Of a stretch of DNA of 32,848 nucleotides, positions 1 to 7,572 are shown piece by piece. Position numbers and translations under genes: made by a program. How positions within the stretch are numbered: position 1 is the first letter of the stretch; each line of letters opens with the position of its first letter. The notes under the pieces are model-generated. The model was not told the DNA's origin and made no database searches. It saw only the letters and a program-made list of their open reading frames with translations. This DNA is from Acidobacteriota bacterium. Its GTDB lineage: Bacteria; Acidobacteriota; Vicinamibacteria; Vicinamibacterales; 2-12-FULL-66-21. The DNA lies in the NCBI GenBank assembly GCA_003222675.1, contig QHWT01000088.1, positions 1 to 32,848 on the forward strand, written 5' to 3'.

Positions 1-1119
1 CAGCGGCGAGCTCGAGATGCCCCACATCGGCACCTTGACGTGGACGTCGGACGCGGCGTTGCGCGACCACACGACGGCGCCGTTGCCGGCATCAAGCACG
101 TTCAGGATTCCAGTCGCGCCAAGCGTATAGACGCGACCGTTGCTGAGCGTCGGCGTGCCGCGCGGACCGGCGCCGGCGTTCGATTCCCAGAACCGTGTCG
201 CGTCGCGATGCCGCCACACCGGCTCGCCGGTGCTCAGCCTGTAACAGGAGACGACCTCGTCGCCGCCTCGTTGCTCCTGCGTGTAAATGAGGTTGCCGCT
301 GACCGCGAAGGATGACCAGCCCGGTCCGATCGGCCGGCGCCAGATCTGCACCGGCGGCGACTGCGACCAGTCCGTCGCGATCTGCACGCCGTGAATCACG
401 TCGTCGCGATCGGGTCCGCGAAAGCCAGGCCACTCCGCGCGTCTCGCCGGTGCTGCGGGAGGCGCCGGTTCGATTCTGGCCGCCGCTGGAGCCGCTGGCT
501 CTTTCGCCGCCTTGTCCTCGGGACTCGCGACGATCGCTGGCTTGGACGTTTCCGCCGCCACCGGCGCGGGCGCGAGCGACTTGGGCTCGTCGGCCTGGGC
601 AAGGAGCCGCTGCTCTGGAGTGGGTGTCCACCGCAAGTGGAGATCCGATCTCCCATCGGCGTTCATGCCACCAGTCCGTACGAGCATCCACGGCAGGCAT
701 CCGAGCAGTATGGCGACGACCGCGGCTAGGCCGCGAGCTCCCGGTGCGAGACGACGGCTGACCGCCGCCCACGCGACGAGCGCGACACTGAGGGTTGGGA
801 TCGCGAGGACGTAGCTCAAGTTGCCCATCGCGCCACCGGCAATCGACGCGTGGACGATGTACTTTTCCGCGAACGCCGCGGCGATTATCAGGGCGAGCGC
901 GCCCACGCGTTCGTACCAGCGCGCCCGGCTGAACAACACCCACCACAGGATGACAATCAGCGCGCAGATGGCAGCCCCGATCATCCCGAGACCCGCGTAT
1001 CGCGGGGCGACGATGGGAACGACATAGCCCACCAGCACGAGCAGCACCGCGGCGGCGACGCCGGGCCAAAGCCGGATCGGTTTGCGAGAAGTCACTTCGT
1101 TGGTCTGCGTAGAAGTCAT
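1..1119 (-). CDS. Membrane-anchored PQQ-type beta-propeller protein (3' end off the window)
   Basis: Reading the minus strand from the ATG at 1119 gives 373 open codons to the window edge with no stop. The first ~150 residues hold about four hydrophobic segments (e.g. VAAAVLLVLVGYVVPIV and GMIGAAICALIVILWWVLF). A Pro/Ala/Lys-rich linker (~residues 165-225) follows, then a PQQ_2-type propeller beginning at WPGFRGPDRDDV, with blade-like strings such as GEPVWRHRD and GAVVWSRNA. Soluble relatives are BamB-like or alcohol-dehydrogenase-like quinoprotein propellers; a sensory or scaffold role is as likely as catalysis, since the catalytic part is not visible. It starts 8 bases after the permease stop, so it is probably the third gene of the padR operon. 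Other long frames here, including one at 92-1069, are shadows. Confidence 0.8.
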   Translation of the reverse strand, partial: MTSTQTNEVTSRKPIRLWPGVAAAVLLVLVGYVVPIVAPRYAGLGMIGAAICALIVILWWVLFSRARWYERVGALALIIAAAFAEKYIVHASIAGGAMGNLSYVLAIPTLSVALVAWAAVSRRLAPGARGLAAVVAILLGCLPWMLVRTGGMNADGRSDLHLRWTPTPEQRLLAQADEPKSLAPAPVAAETSKPAIVASPEDKAAKEPAAPAAARIEPAPPAAPARRAEWPGFRGPDRDDVIHGVQIATDWSQSPPVQIWRRPIGPGWSSFAVSGNLIYTQEQRGGDEVVSCYRLSTGEPVWRHRDATRFWESNAGAGPRGTPTLSNGRVYTLGATGILNVLDAGNGAVVWSRNAASDVHVKVPMWGISSSPL

Positions 1120-1127
1120 ATGGATCC

Positions 1128-3767
1128 CTATTCCGATCGGAGCGCCTGGAGTACGTCGACGCGCGACGCGCGCGCGGCCGGCATCAGCGACGCCAAAGCC
1201 GCGGCGCCGATGAGCACGACGGCTGCGCCCAGCACGGGCAGCATCCCCGGCATCTGCATGGTTGCGAAGAATCTGGCCGCCACGCGCGCGAGCACGTAGC
1301 CGCCCGCGGCGCCGGCCGCGATCCCGATCGCGGCAATCAGTACGCCCTCCGAGAGCACACCGGTCAGCAGATGTCGCGGCGAGGACCCGACCGCCAGGCG
1401 CACACCGAACTCGCGCGTGCGCGCGCTCACCGAAAACGCGAGCACGCCCGCCACGCCGACGACCGCGATCAACAGCGCGATGCCGGCGAATCCGGAGAAC
1501 ACAAACGCGTTCAGCCGGTCGGGCGACAGCACCTGCGCGCGCACGTCCTCGAGCGTCGCGGCGCGCTCCACGGGTTGATCCGCCGAGATCTCGCGGATCA
1601 CGCGCCTCACCGTCGGCACCAGCGCGTACGGATCTCCTGATGCGCTGCGCACGAATAGCCGGCCCCCGACGCCTATCTGCCGGACGGGGTGATAGATCGT
1701 CAGCGCCGGCCCGCGCACGACGTGCTCGTCGTCTGCGTCCCGGACGATCCCTACGATGCGGCGCCGCAGCGGCGGGTTGCCGAAATACGGATCGGTCCAC
1801 CACATCTTCCGGTTCAGCGCCTGGCCGTTCGGGAACAGCCGTTGCGCGACGCTCTGGCTGACGATCACCACGGGTTCGCTGCCACGGCGGTCCTCGTCGG
1901 TGAAGTCGCGGCCTGCGAGCATCGGGATGCCGAGCACGTCGAAGAAGCGAGGCGCGACAATCCGAAACCGCGCGCGCGGATCCTCTTCGCCGTTCACGGC
2001 CTTGTAGCCCTCGACGGCGAACGATACGGCAGGCCCGAAGAGGCCGGCATCGCGCCAGGGCACGAAGCTCCCCACCGCAACGCCGTCCACGCCGGGCAAC
2101 TGAGTGATGCGTCGCGTCGCTTCCTGATAGAACTTGAGCGTCGCATCGCCGAAGCCGGCGCCGGTCGCGGAGGTCGGGATGTCGAAGGCCAGCACTTGCC
2201 GCATATCGTAGCCCGTGCTCGCTGTCTGCAGGGCGACGAGCGTGGCGAGGAGCATGCCCGCGCCGGCGAGCAGCACGAACGAGAATGCAATCTGGATCGT
2301 CGCGAACACGCGCAGCCGGCGGTTGGTGCCCGGCGTGATCCGGAGGCTGCCGCTCGTCAGGCCGAGGCCGGCAGGGGCGTGCGGCGACGGCAGGCGCGGA
2401 ATGTATGCGAGCAACACCGCCGCGGCCATCGCCAGGCCGGCACCCACCCAGAGCACGCTTGGATCGACGGTGACCTCGAGCGCGCGGACGGAGAAGCGGG
2501 CGGCATAGCGCGCCACGGCGCCGACAAACGGCCGCGCCAGCAGTACGCCCAGCACGGCGCCGGCGCTGCAGAGCACGAGACTTTCGGCCAGCAGCGTGCG
2601 CCGAAGCGCGCCGGGACCGGCGCCAAGCGCGGCCCGGACGGCCAGCTCGCCTTCGCGGCGCACCGAGCGGGCCAGGATCAGGTTAGCGACATTCGAGCAC
2701 GCAATAACGAATACCACCGCTGCTGCCGCGAGCAGTACGAGCAGGATCGTCCGCGCGGGCGCCGCGATCTGATCGCGGAGCTTCTTGACCCGCAGCTGGA
2801 CGTCGCCGTTCGCCGAGTACGCCTCGGGGTGCTCGCGCATGATGGCGGCGTGCACTGCGGTCAGCTCGGCGCGTGCCGCGGCGAGGGAGACGCCGGGCGC
2901 GAGACGGCCGAAGAGCTCCGTCATGCGGTGCGTGCGGCTGGTGACCATCGTCGCCCCGAGGTGATGCGGGCTGGTCACTACGTTCGCGATGATCTCGGTG
3001 TCGGCCGGGTACGGCACCGATGGCTCGAGGACGCCGACGACCATTGCGGTGCGCGGACCGAGGCGGATCGTTTTGCCGATCACGCTCGGGTCGCTGTTCA
3101 GCGAGGTCGTCCAGAACCTGTACGTGAGGACCGCCGCGCCCGCCGCCTTGGGACCATCGTCGTGCGCGTTCAGTAGACGGCCGAGTACAGGACGAAGGCC
3201 CATCACGTGGAAGAACGATCCGCCGACGACGCCCGCCTTCACCATGCGCGGCTCGCCGCCGAGGCCAATCAGCGTGAAGTCAACTGTGGAGAAATCACCG
3301 AAACTGCTGATGGTGGTGACGCGTGACTTGAGGTCGTTGATTTCAGGGACCGAGAACGTCGTGTTCTCCGCGCCGATGCCGGGCGCGCTCTGGCGGATGT
3401 AGATCAAACGATCTTCGTCGTGATTCACCAGGGGACGGAGGAGCACGCCACGGACGACACTGAAGATCGCGGCATTGGCGCCGATGCCGAGCGCGAGCGT
3501 CACCACCACGGTGGCGGCCAGACCCCTGGCGCGCAGGAGCGAGCGGAGGCCGACTCGCATGTCCTGCCCGAGGGCCGCGACCGCGTCAAACCAGCGGCTG
3601 TACCAGACGCGCCGCATCGAGTCGCGGATGGCCGGAACGTAACCGAATTCTCTCAGCGCGGCAAGGCGAGCCGCTTCCGGATCGTCTCCGCGCTCGATCC
3701 GTTCTTTCACGCTGAGGGCCAGGTGGCCGCGGATTTCGTCGTCGAGTTCGCGATCGTCAGGCCGCAC
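1128..3767 (-). CDS. ADOP family MacB/FtsX-like ABC transporter permease
   Basis: The protein is 879 residues from a GTG at 3767. This start is preferred because GAGGAAA lies about 9 bases upstream and the GTG falls just after the padR stop; an in-frame extension to 3944 would run inside padR. Domain order: an N-terminal cytoplasmic prefix (~1-70, RELDDEIRGHLAL), TM1 (~88-108, LGIGANAAIFSVVRGVLLRPL), a MacB-type periplasmic domain, an FtsX core (~370-450, IACSNVANLILARS), a second periplasmic domain, and a second FtsX core (~760-870, RTREFGVRLAVGSS). This duplicated plan is the ADOP family of Acidobacteria. Relatives act with MacB-like ATPases in efflux or mechanotransmission; no ATPase gene is in this window, as is usual for these orphan permeases. 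The substrate is unknown. Confidence 0.93.
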   Translation of the reverse strand: MRPDDRELDDEIRGHLALSVKERIERGDDPEAARLAALREFGYVPAIRDSMRRVWYSRWFDAVAALGQDMRVGLRSLLRARGLAATVVVTLALGIGANAAIFSVVRGVLLRPLVNHDEDRLIYIRQSAPGIGAENTTFSVPEINDLKSRVTTISSFGDFSTVDFTLIGLGGEPRMVKAGVVGGSFFHVMGLRPVLGRLLNAHDDGPKAAGAAVLTYRFWTTSLNSDPSVIGKTIRLGPRTAMVVGVLEPSVPYPADTEIIANVVTSPHHLGATMVTSRTHRMTELFGRLAPGVSLAAARAELTAVHAAIMREHPEAYSANGDVQLRVKKLRDQIAAPARTILLVLLAAAAVVFVIACSNVANLILARSVRREGELAVRAALGAGPGALRRTLLAESLVLCSAGAVLGVLLARPFVGAVARYAARFSVRALEVTVDPSVLWVGAGLAMAAAVLLAYIPRLPSPHAPAGLGLTSGSLRITPGTNRRLRVFATIQIAFSFVLLAGAGMLLATLVALQTASTGYDMRQVLAFDIPTSATGAGFGDATLKFYQEATRRITQLPGVDGVAVGSFVPWRDAGLFGPAVSFAVEGYKAVNGEEDPRARFRIVAPRFFDVLGIPMLAGRDFTDEDRRGSEPVVIVSQSVAQRLFPNGQALNRKMWWTDPYFGNPPLRRRIVGIVRDADDEHVVRGPALTIYHPVRQIGVGGRLFVRSASGDPYALVPTVRRVIREISADQPVERAATLEDVRAQVLSPDRLNAFVFSGFAGIALLIAVVGVAGVLAFSVSARTREFGVRLAVGSSPRHLLTGVLSEGVLIAAIGIAAGAAGGYVLARVAARFFATMQMPGMLPVLGAAVVLIGAAALASLMPAARASRVDVLQALRSE

Positions 3768-3769
3768 GA

Positions 3770-4138
3770 TTAGTCTTTCCTCGCCGGGCCCGCTGGCGCC
3801 GGGTTCATGATGCGACCGATTGCGTTCACCAGCTGCGACCACCGATCCCGCTCGCGTGACAGTTGAGCCTTCCCCGCGGCGGTCAGCCGGTAGTACTTCG
3901 CCCGCTGGTTGGCCTCGCTCACGCCCCACTCGGACGTCAGCCATCCGCGCTTCTCGAGGCGGTGCAACGCGGGATAGAGGGAGCCGGTTTCGACCTTCAG
4001 AAGATCATCGGACTGCGCGCGGATCGCCTGGCCAATGCCATGGCCGTGCTGGGCGCCCCATTGGAGAGTCCGAAGAATGAGCATGTCGAGGGTGCCCTGG
4101 AGGATCTCCAGCCGCCGATCGTCGGGCGTCTTGGCCAT
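3770..4138 (-). CDS. PadR family transcriptional regulator
   Basis: This 122-residue protein has the PadR winged-helix layout: a first helix with LEILQGTLDMLILRTL (~residues 10-25), a recognition region ending LKVETGSLYPALHRLEKRGW (~47-66), and the wing YYRLTAAGKAQL (~82-93). A short C-terminal dimerisation helix follows. Length and motifs fit the ADOP-associated PadR subgroup. It is the first gene of the operon; its stop is 2 bases before the permease start, so the two are likely co-translated. Two inverted repeats lie within 40 bases upstream of its ATG, suggesting autoregulation. Family members usually repress and release DNA on binding a small ligand; the ligand cannot be guessed here. 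Confidence 0.95.
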   Translation of the reverse strand: MAKTPDDRRLEILQGTLDMLILRTLQWGAQHGHGIGQAIRAQSDDLLKVETGSLYPALHRLEKRGWLTSEWGVSEANQRAKYYRLTAAGKAQLSRERDRWSQLVNAIGRIMNPAPAGPARKD

Positions 4139-4141
4139 AGT

Positions 4142-4177
4142 CGTAGACGGTCTACGGCCTTAGACGTAGGACGTCTA
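4142..4177 (-). promoter_or_regulatory. Probable PadR operator: two inverted repeats upstream of padR
   Basis: Two perfect inverted repeats stand side by side, 3-39 bases upstream of the padR ATG. The first (4142-4156) is CGTAGAC-G-GTCTACG, 7-base arms with one spacer base. The second (4161-4177) is TAGACGT-AGG-ACGTCTA, 7-base arms with three spacer bases. Both contain the same GTAGAC/GTCTAC half-site. PadR dimers bind such dyads and commonly repress their own operon, so this is the likely operator. That the padR product binds here is inferred. Confidence 0.65.
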
Positions 4178-4223
4178 CGGCTTGTTCCGGCGCCACGTGG
4201 CGACTGAAGGAGTGAAGAATGAG

Positions 4224-4248
4224 CTGGCTGGCCGGGACGATTTCCGCA
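4224..4248 (+). repeat. Copy A of a possible dispersed intergenic motif
   Basis: CTGGCTG, 7 variable bases and CGATTTCCGCA occur here, between padR and vapC. Similar strings occur at 12946-12974 and 32525-32549. Copies A and C match at 22 of 25 positions; copy B has a 4-base longer middle. No function is known and chance similarity is not excluded. Confidence 0.3.
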
Positions 4249-4282
4249 ACGGGTTCGTCGCGACCGTCGCCCACAGGCCGAT

Positions 4283-4400
4283 TTACGACTGACCGCCGAG
4301 ACGAGCTTCGGCGATCGTGGGTTGAAACAATTCGACCGGAGTTCCGGATGGGTCATCGACGATGATCTTAACGGACTTGTACGGTGGCCACTGGACATCT
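4283..4400 (-). pseudogene. C-terminal remnant of a VOC (glyoxalase/bleomycin resistance) family gene
   Basis: One minus-strand frame, ending at a TAA at 4283-4285, reads WPPYKSVKIIVDDPSG then TPVELFQPTIAEARLGGQS. DPSGxPVELFQP is the typical last-strand signature of VOC-fold proteins, with the Glu serving as a metal ligand. Only about 35-40 codons remain, and there is no start or N-terminal half: upstream the frame runs straight into the 3' end of vapC. The rest was probably lost by deletion or when the vapBC pair arrived. Identification rests on this one motif. Confidence 0.55.
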
Positions 4401-4415
4401 CCTACAGATGCGCGA

Positions 4416-4847
4416 TCAGGAGCGGCGGGGAAGCCACTGCACTTCGAGATCTTGCTTTCCTTCGAGCGGCTTTATCTCCGGATCGCCGGTGAGAAGCGTC
4501 GAACGGAACTCGAGTGCCGTGGCCACAGCAAAGGCATCGGCGTATGCGATCGCATGGTTTGCCTTCAACTCGGCAGCACGTCGAACTCTCCGCCGCGTCG
4601 CATCCTTCACTGAAACGGGAAGCGTACCGCGCACCGCCATCCGCCACAGCGACTCCGCGGCCTCGCGCCGCTCGACTCGAACCAGACGGGAGTACGCTTC
4701 ACCCAGATCGATGATGGACGTGACGCATTCGGCGCGACCGCCTTCAGCTTCATCGAGCCAGCGCTGAACGGCCGCTGCGCCCGGTTCGTCCTGCAGCCAC
4801 GCCAGCCATGCAAATGCATCAAGACAGATCCTAGCGCTTCGCCTCAC
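4416..4847 (-). CDS. vapC: VapC-like PIN-domain toxin
   Basis: This PIN-domain ribonuclease of about 143 residues is probably the toxin of a type II pair; VapC toxins cleave tRNA or rRNA. The first acidic residue is in ICLDAFAWLAWL, Glu follows in the helix SIIDLGEAYSRL, and the third acidic site is in AIAYADAFAVATAL with the closing strand STLLTGDPEIKPLE. The GTG at 4847 is preferred: it overlaps the antitoxin TGA as GTGA, the usual coupling; a TTG at 4862 would add five residues. All active-site acids are present, so the toxin looks intact. The neighbouring antitoxin gene may be frameshifted (see that entry). Confidence 0.88.
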   Translation of the reverse strand: MRRSARICLDAFAWLAWLQDEPGAAAVQRWLDEAEGGRAECVTSIIDLGEAYSRLVRVERREAAESLWRMAVRGTLPVSVKDATRRRVRRAAELKANHAIAYADAFAVATALEFRSTLLTGDPEIKPLEGKQDLEVQWLPRRS

Positions 4848-5026
4848 GCCGGTGCTCCGCAAGATGCTGCTTCAGCCGAAGTCCCTCCTCGCGTTATGGG
4901 CGACAGAACCAAGCCCGCGTCGGTGTCCTCCACCTGAAGGCGCATGCCAGCCGTCAGTCGGTGCTTGTCTCGGAGATGGCGCGGTATGACGACCTGACCT
5001 TTGGAAGAGACCGTCGTCGTCGGCAT
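4844..5026 (-). CDS. vapB: AbrB/MazE-type (SpoVT-AbrB) antitoxin, C-terminus possibly frameshifted
   Basis: The 60-residue frame opens with the swapped-hairpin signature TTTVSSKGQVVIPRHLRDKH followed by LTAGMRLQVEDTDAGLVLSPI, a SpoVT-AbrB DNA-binding domain. It should repress its own operon and bind the PIN toxin through its C-terminal tail. The tail is odd: the annotated frame ends RGGTSAEAASCGAPA with A/T-ending codons. One base over, the same DNA reads EEGLRLKQHLAEHRREAKR and stops at 4831-4833, with G/C-ending codons and a charged helix expected of an antitoxin tail. A one-base insertion near 4890-4895 would explain this. However, the existing stop forms a neat GTGA overlap with vapC, so both readings remain possible. 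Confidence 0.8.
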   Translation of the reverse strand: MPTTTVSSKGQVVIPRHLRDKHRLTAGMRLQVEDTDAGLVLSPITRGGTSAEAASCGAPA

Positions 5027-5033
5027 TCAGTCA

Positions 5034-5053
5034 TCTTACCACGTCAGGTAAGA
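5034..5053 (-). promoter_or_regulatory. Inverted repeat upstream of vapB, probable operator
   Basis: TCTTACC and GGTAAGA form a perfect 7-base dyad separated by 6 bases, ending 8 bases upstream of the antitoxin ATG at 5026. Toxin-antitoxin operons are normally repressed by the antitoxin or the complex at such a site. No clear promoter hexamers can be assigned around it. Confidence 0.5.
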
Positions 5054-5415
5054 CAAGGCCGGACCGAGAGCGCGGCCGCGATCAGCCGACGAGTGCCCGA
5101 ATTTCACCGACTTCTTTCGCCCTGCACCGCGTACCTGCAGTAGCGTCGCGATGTCGGCGCTGACCACGCGCTCGACGGACCCAAGATGGTTCAAGAGCCG
5201 TGACGAATTCGCGTCGTGTCGCCCCATCGCGACCGCCCGCCGACGTATTTCAAACAGATAGTCCCCCGACCCAAAAGGCGAGCCGGCTTTGACTTCACGT
5301 CGCTCAAATACGCCTGCAGAATGTCGTCCGTGTCCGCTGTCGACACGATCCGCCGCAAACGTACGACGGTTGTTCCACCGATCGAACTCAACACAAAGTC
5401 GCCAGTGGAGGGCAT
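5036..5415 (-). pseudogene. Unrecognised small gene, apparently frameshifted
   Basis: Two minus-strand frames join into one plausible protein of about 126 residues. The first (ATG at 5415) reads STGDFVLSSIGGTTVVRLRR and reaches DDILQAYLSDVK. From about 5290 the codon pattern continues one frame over as AGSPFGSGDYLFEIRRRA, then GRHDANSSRLLNHLGSVERV and LLQVRGAG, stopping at 5036. Both parts are rich in G/C-ending codons. The family is not recognised; LLQVRGAGRKK loosely resembles a helix-hairpin-helix. The reading is tentative: it may be a decayed gene, two unrelated frames, or a sequencing indel. Nothing else is visible from 5416 to 5590. Confidence 0.3.
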
Positions 5416-5590
5416 CGACACCGATGTGGTGATGTCGTCGGCGTCATGGCACGTGTCAATGAGCTGCGATACGCACAATGAAATCGCGATACTCGGGCCT
5501 CGGGTTGAACGGAGGCAGTTCAACGATCGCGTTTCAGCCGCGGCGGCTCACGATCTTACCGCGACGTGTGTCCATCCCATTGGGACGGAA

Positions 5591-5614
5591 ACGGCCGGCG
5601 CTGCCGCCGGCCGT
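5591..5614 (-). terminator. Strong hairpin after the phosphoesterase gene
   Basis: Fifteen bases past the phosphoesterase stop, ACGGCCGGCG, a 4-base loop and CGCCGGCCGT form a perfect 10-bp stem. On the minus strand it is followed by TTTCC, so the T-run is short. A rho-independent or stem-protecting terminator is likely. Confidence 0.65.
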
Positions 5615-5628
5615 TCGTTGGTTATTCA

Positions 5629-7341
5629 CTAGTCGGGATCCTCGTCGAACGGGCTCTTCGCGTCGTACACGGTGGAGAGGTCCCGTACGGCGGCATCACG
5701 CGACGTCAAGGGCGCGAGCCCGAACCGCCGCTCGATCGTGGCGAGGATCGACGTCGTGTCGGAGGGCGCGTGATCGACTACGAAGTCGCCGCGTAGGAAC
5801 GGCGAGATCACCAGCAGCGGCAGGCGCGTTCCAGGGCCCCAGATGTCGTGCACGCCCGGCGTGCCGCCCTGTCCCGGAGGCGTGGCATGGTCCCACTGTC
5901 CGCCGAATTCATCGTAGGTCACGATGACGAGCGTGTCCTTCGCGCAGCGGCTGTTCGTGAGCGCCTCCAGCAGGTCAACGAGGTGATCGCTGCCGACGCT
6001 TTCGCTGGCATATCCGGGATGCTCGTTCTCCACGCCGACTGGCTTCACGAAGCTCACGGGCTTCAGCTTGCACACGTCGGTAGACGAATTGGCGAGCTCG
6101 AGGAACTCTTCTTCGTCGCGGAGGTGCGCCGTGCGCGCGGCGGTGCCCGGCGCGTACGCCGCGTAGTAGTTGAACGGCTGATGGTGGAACTGAAACAGCT
6201 TGTCTGGGCAGTTCGGCCATGTGGCGTTCGTGAACGCATTCGGGTCCGAGCAGGTTGGTCCCGCGCCGTTCGTCCAGCCGCGAGCGTTGACGTTGCCGTT
6301 CGCATTGGACCAGCCGCCGGAGTACCACGCCCAGTCCACGCCAGCGCCGCTCAGACGGTCGCCTATCGTCGGCGCCGTCTGGAGCGGCAGTCGCCGCGCC
6401 AGCGCCGTGCCCGGCGAGAATGGCTGGCTGATCGGCTGGATCGTATTGATCGCATAGTCCCCGCAGACGACGCCCGCCGGCGTGGGGCCGCGGCCCGGCG
6501 CCGGCTTACAGGATGCGGTGAGCTGGAGGTCTTTCACAGCCGTCCCCGATGCTGATGCATAGAGCGGGTAACTCACCGGCATGCCGGTCGCATCCACAAC
6601 CGAATGCAGATCGTTGCCGGAGCCGTCGTTCACGGCGTCAGGCCAGACGGGCGTCGCCGCGGCAATCAGCCACTGGTGATTGAGGAACGAGCCGCCGAAC
6701 GCCGACTGGAAGAACGCGTCGCCGATCGCGTAGTGAGGATGGCCGTCCGCGTGCAGGAACTGGTAAATGGGCAGGTCGCTCGTGCGGTAGACGCCCATCG
6801 TGAGGCCGATCGAGTCACTGCCGGTCACGTAGCGGTTCTGGCGACCGTTGTTCAGTTGGTACTGCTCCTGGTAGTACCGGTGGACGAGATCTTTCGTGCA
6901 GCCGCCGCGCGCGCCGTTCGGCAGTCCGTTCGGGCACGTCGCTGCGGTCGCCGGAATGTAATCGTCGATCGTGAACGGCTCGTTGAAGAAGCGGCTGACG
7001 AAGGGCGACGCGGTCGTCGTGTCGCTGCAGGTGGCCAGCAGTGGCGGCGATGTCAGGTTCACGTCGTTCTGCTTCAGGCAGGTGAACGGCACGCCGGCCT
7101 GGTTCACCTGAGTCTTCCGCTGCGGCGTCGCGGAGGTGAGCCCGTTCACGCCTTCCCACGATCCGTACAGGTTGTCGAAGCTGTGGTTCTCTTCGTAGAT
7201 CACCACGATATGCTGAATGCGTGCGAGGCGATCCGAGTCGGAACCGCGCGACGCGGGGTCGCTCGACGCGGAGCCGCGCACGACCGGAACGGACATGACG
7301 ATCGCAAAACTCAATAACGAAACGCAAAGACGCCGTAGCAT
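5629..7341 (-). CDS. Secreted phosphoesterase (AcpA / phospholipase C family)
   Basis: The protein is 570 residues from the ATG at 7341, chosen because AAGGG lies 6-10 bases upstream; a GTG at 7356 would add five residues without a better site. A signal peptide (MLRRLCVSLLSFAIVMSVPV) is followed by IQHIVVIYEENHSFDNLYG, where Glu/Asn are metal-site residues of the PF04185 phosphoesterase family. Later motifs are DGHPHYAIGD, YASESVGSDHLVDLLEAL and, near the end, TLVIVTYDEFGGQWDHATPP, carrying Asp, Glu and His metal ligands. The family includes phospholipases C and acid phosphatases; length and the Cys-rich middle resemble the AcpA-like branch. It should act outside the inner membrane, releasing phosphate or lipid head groups. 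It stands alone, with palindromes upstream and a hairpin downstream. Confidence 0.9.
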   Translation of the reverse strand: MLRRLCVSLLSFAIVMSVPVVRGSASSDPASRGSDSDRLARIQHIVVIYEENHSFDNLYGSWEGVNGLTSATPQRKTQVNQAGVPFTCLKQNDVNLTSPPLLATCSDTTTASPFVSRFFNEPFTIDDYIPATAATCPNGLPNGARGGCTKDLVHRYYQEQYQLNNGRQNRYVTGSDSIGLTMGVYRTSDLPIYQFLHADGHPHYAIGDAFFQSAFGGSFLNHQWLIAAATPVWPDAVNDGSGNDLHSVVDATGMPVSYPLYASASGTAVKDLQLTASCKPAPGRGPTPAGVVCGDYAINTIQPISQPFSPGTALARRLPLQTAPTIGDRLSGAGVDWAWYSGGWSNANGNVNARGWTNGAGPTCSDPNAFTNATWPNCPDKLFQFHHQPFNYYAAYAPGTAARTAHLRDEEEFLELANSSTDVCKLKPVSFVKPVGVENEHPGYASESVGSDHLVDLLEALTNSRCAKDTLVIVTYDEFGGQWDHATPPGQGGTPGVHDIWGPGTRLPLLVISPFLRGDFVVDHAPSDTTSILATIERRFGLAPLTSRDAAVRDLSTVYDAKSPFDEDPD

Positions 7342-7388
7342 GAGGTTCCCTTTCACTCAATCGTTTGGATAGACGGACACACGCCTGG

Positions 7389-7439
7389 CGCTTAAAGCGG
7401 CCTCGATGTGCCCGACTGCAGTTGGACTTTCTGAGAAAG
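7389..7439 (-). promoter_or_regulatory. Two short palindromes upstream of the phosphoesterase gene
   Basis: CGCTT-A-AAGCG (7389-7399) and CTTTCT-G-AGAAAG (7427-7439) lie 48 and 86 bases upstream of the ATG at 7341. They could be regulator sites. Neither matches a binding motif I know. Between them and the HTH gene at 7573 nothing else is apparent. Confidence 0.25.
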
Positions 7440-7572
7440 ACCTATAGGACCGCGCCACGATGGCGGGTCACGGAGGTAAACAACACGGTACAGTGCGCGC
7501 CGCGAAACGGAAAGTGACTGAGGTCCTCGTCAATAACAACTTGTTCATCGCGTCCTCGACCATTTCGTCTGC

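Noticed and set aside
92-1069. A 325-codon minus-strand frame rich in Arg
   Set aside because: It overlaps the propeller gene in another frame and has low-complexity Arg/Ser composition typical of shadows in GC-rich DNA.
1689-3176. A 495-codon plus-strand frame
   Set aside because: It is antisense to the ADOP permease and reads as charged low-complexity sequence without any domain.
3997-4398. A 133-codon minus frame starting MSSGHRTSP
   Set aside because: It runs through padR out of frame; the VOC-like signature is in a different frame.
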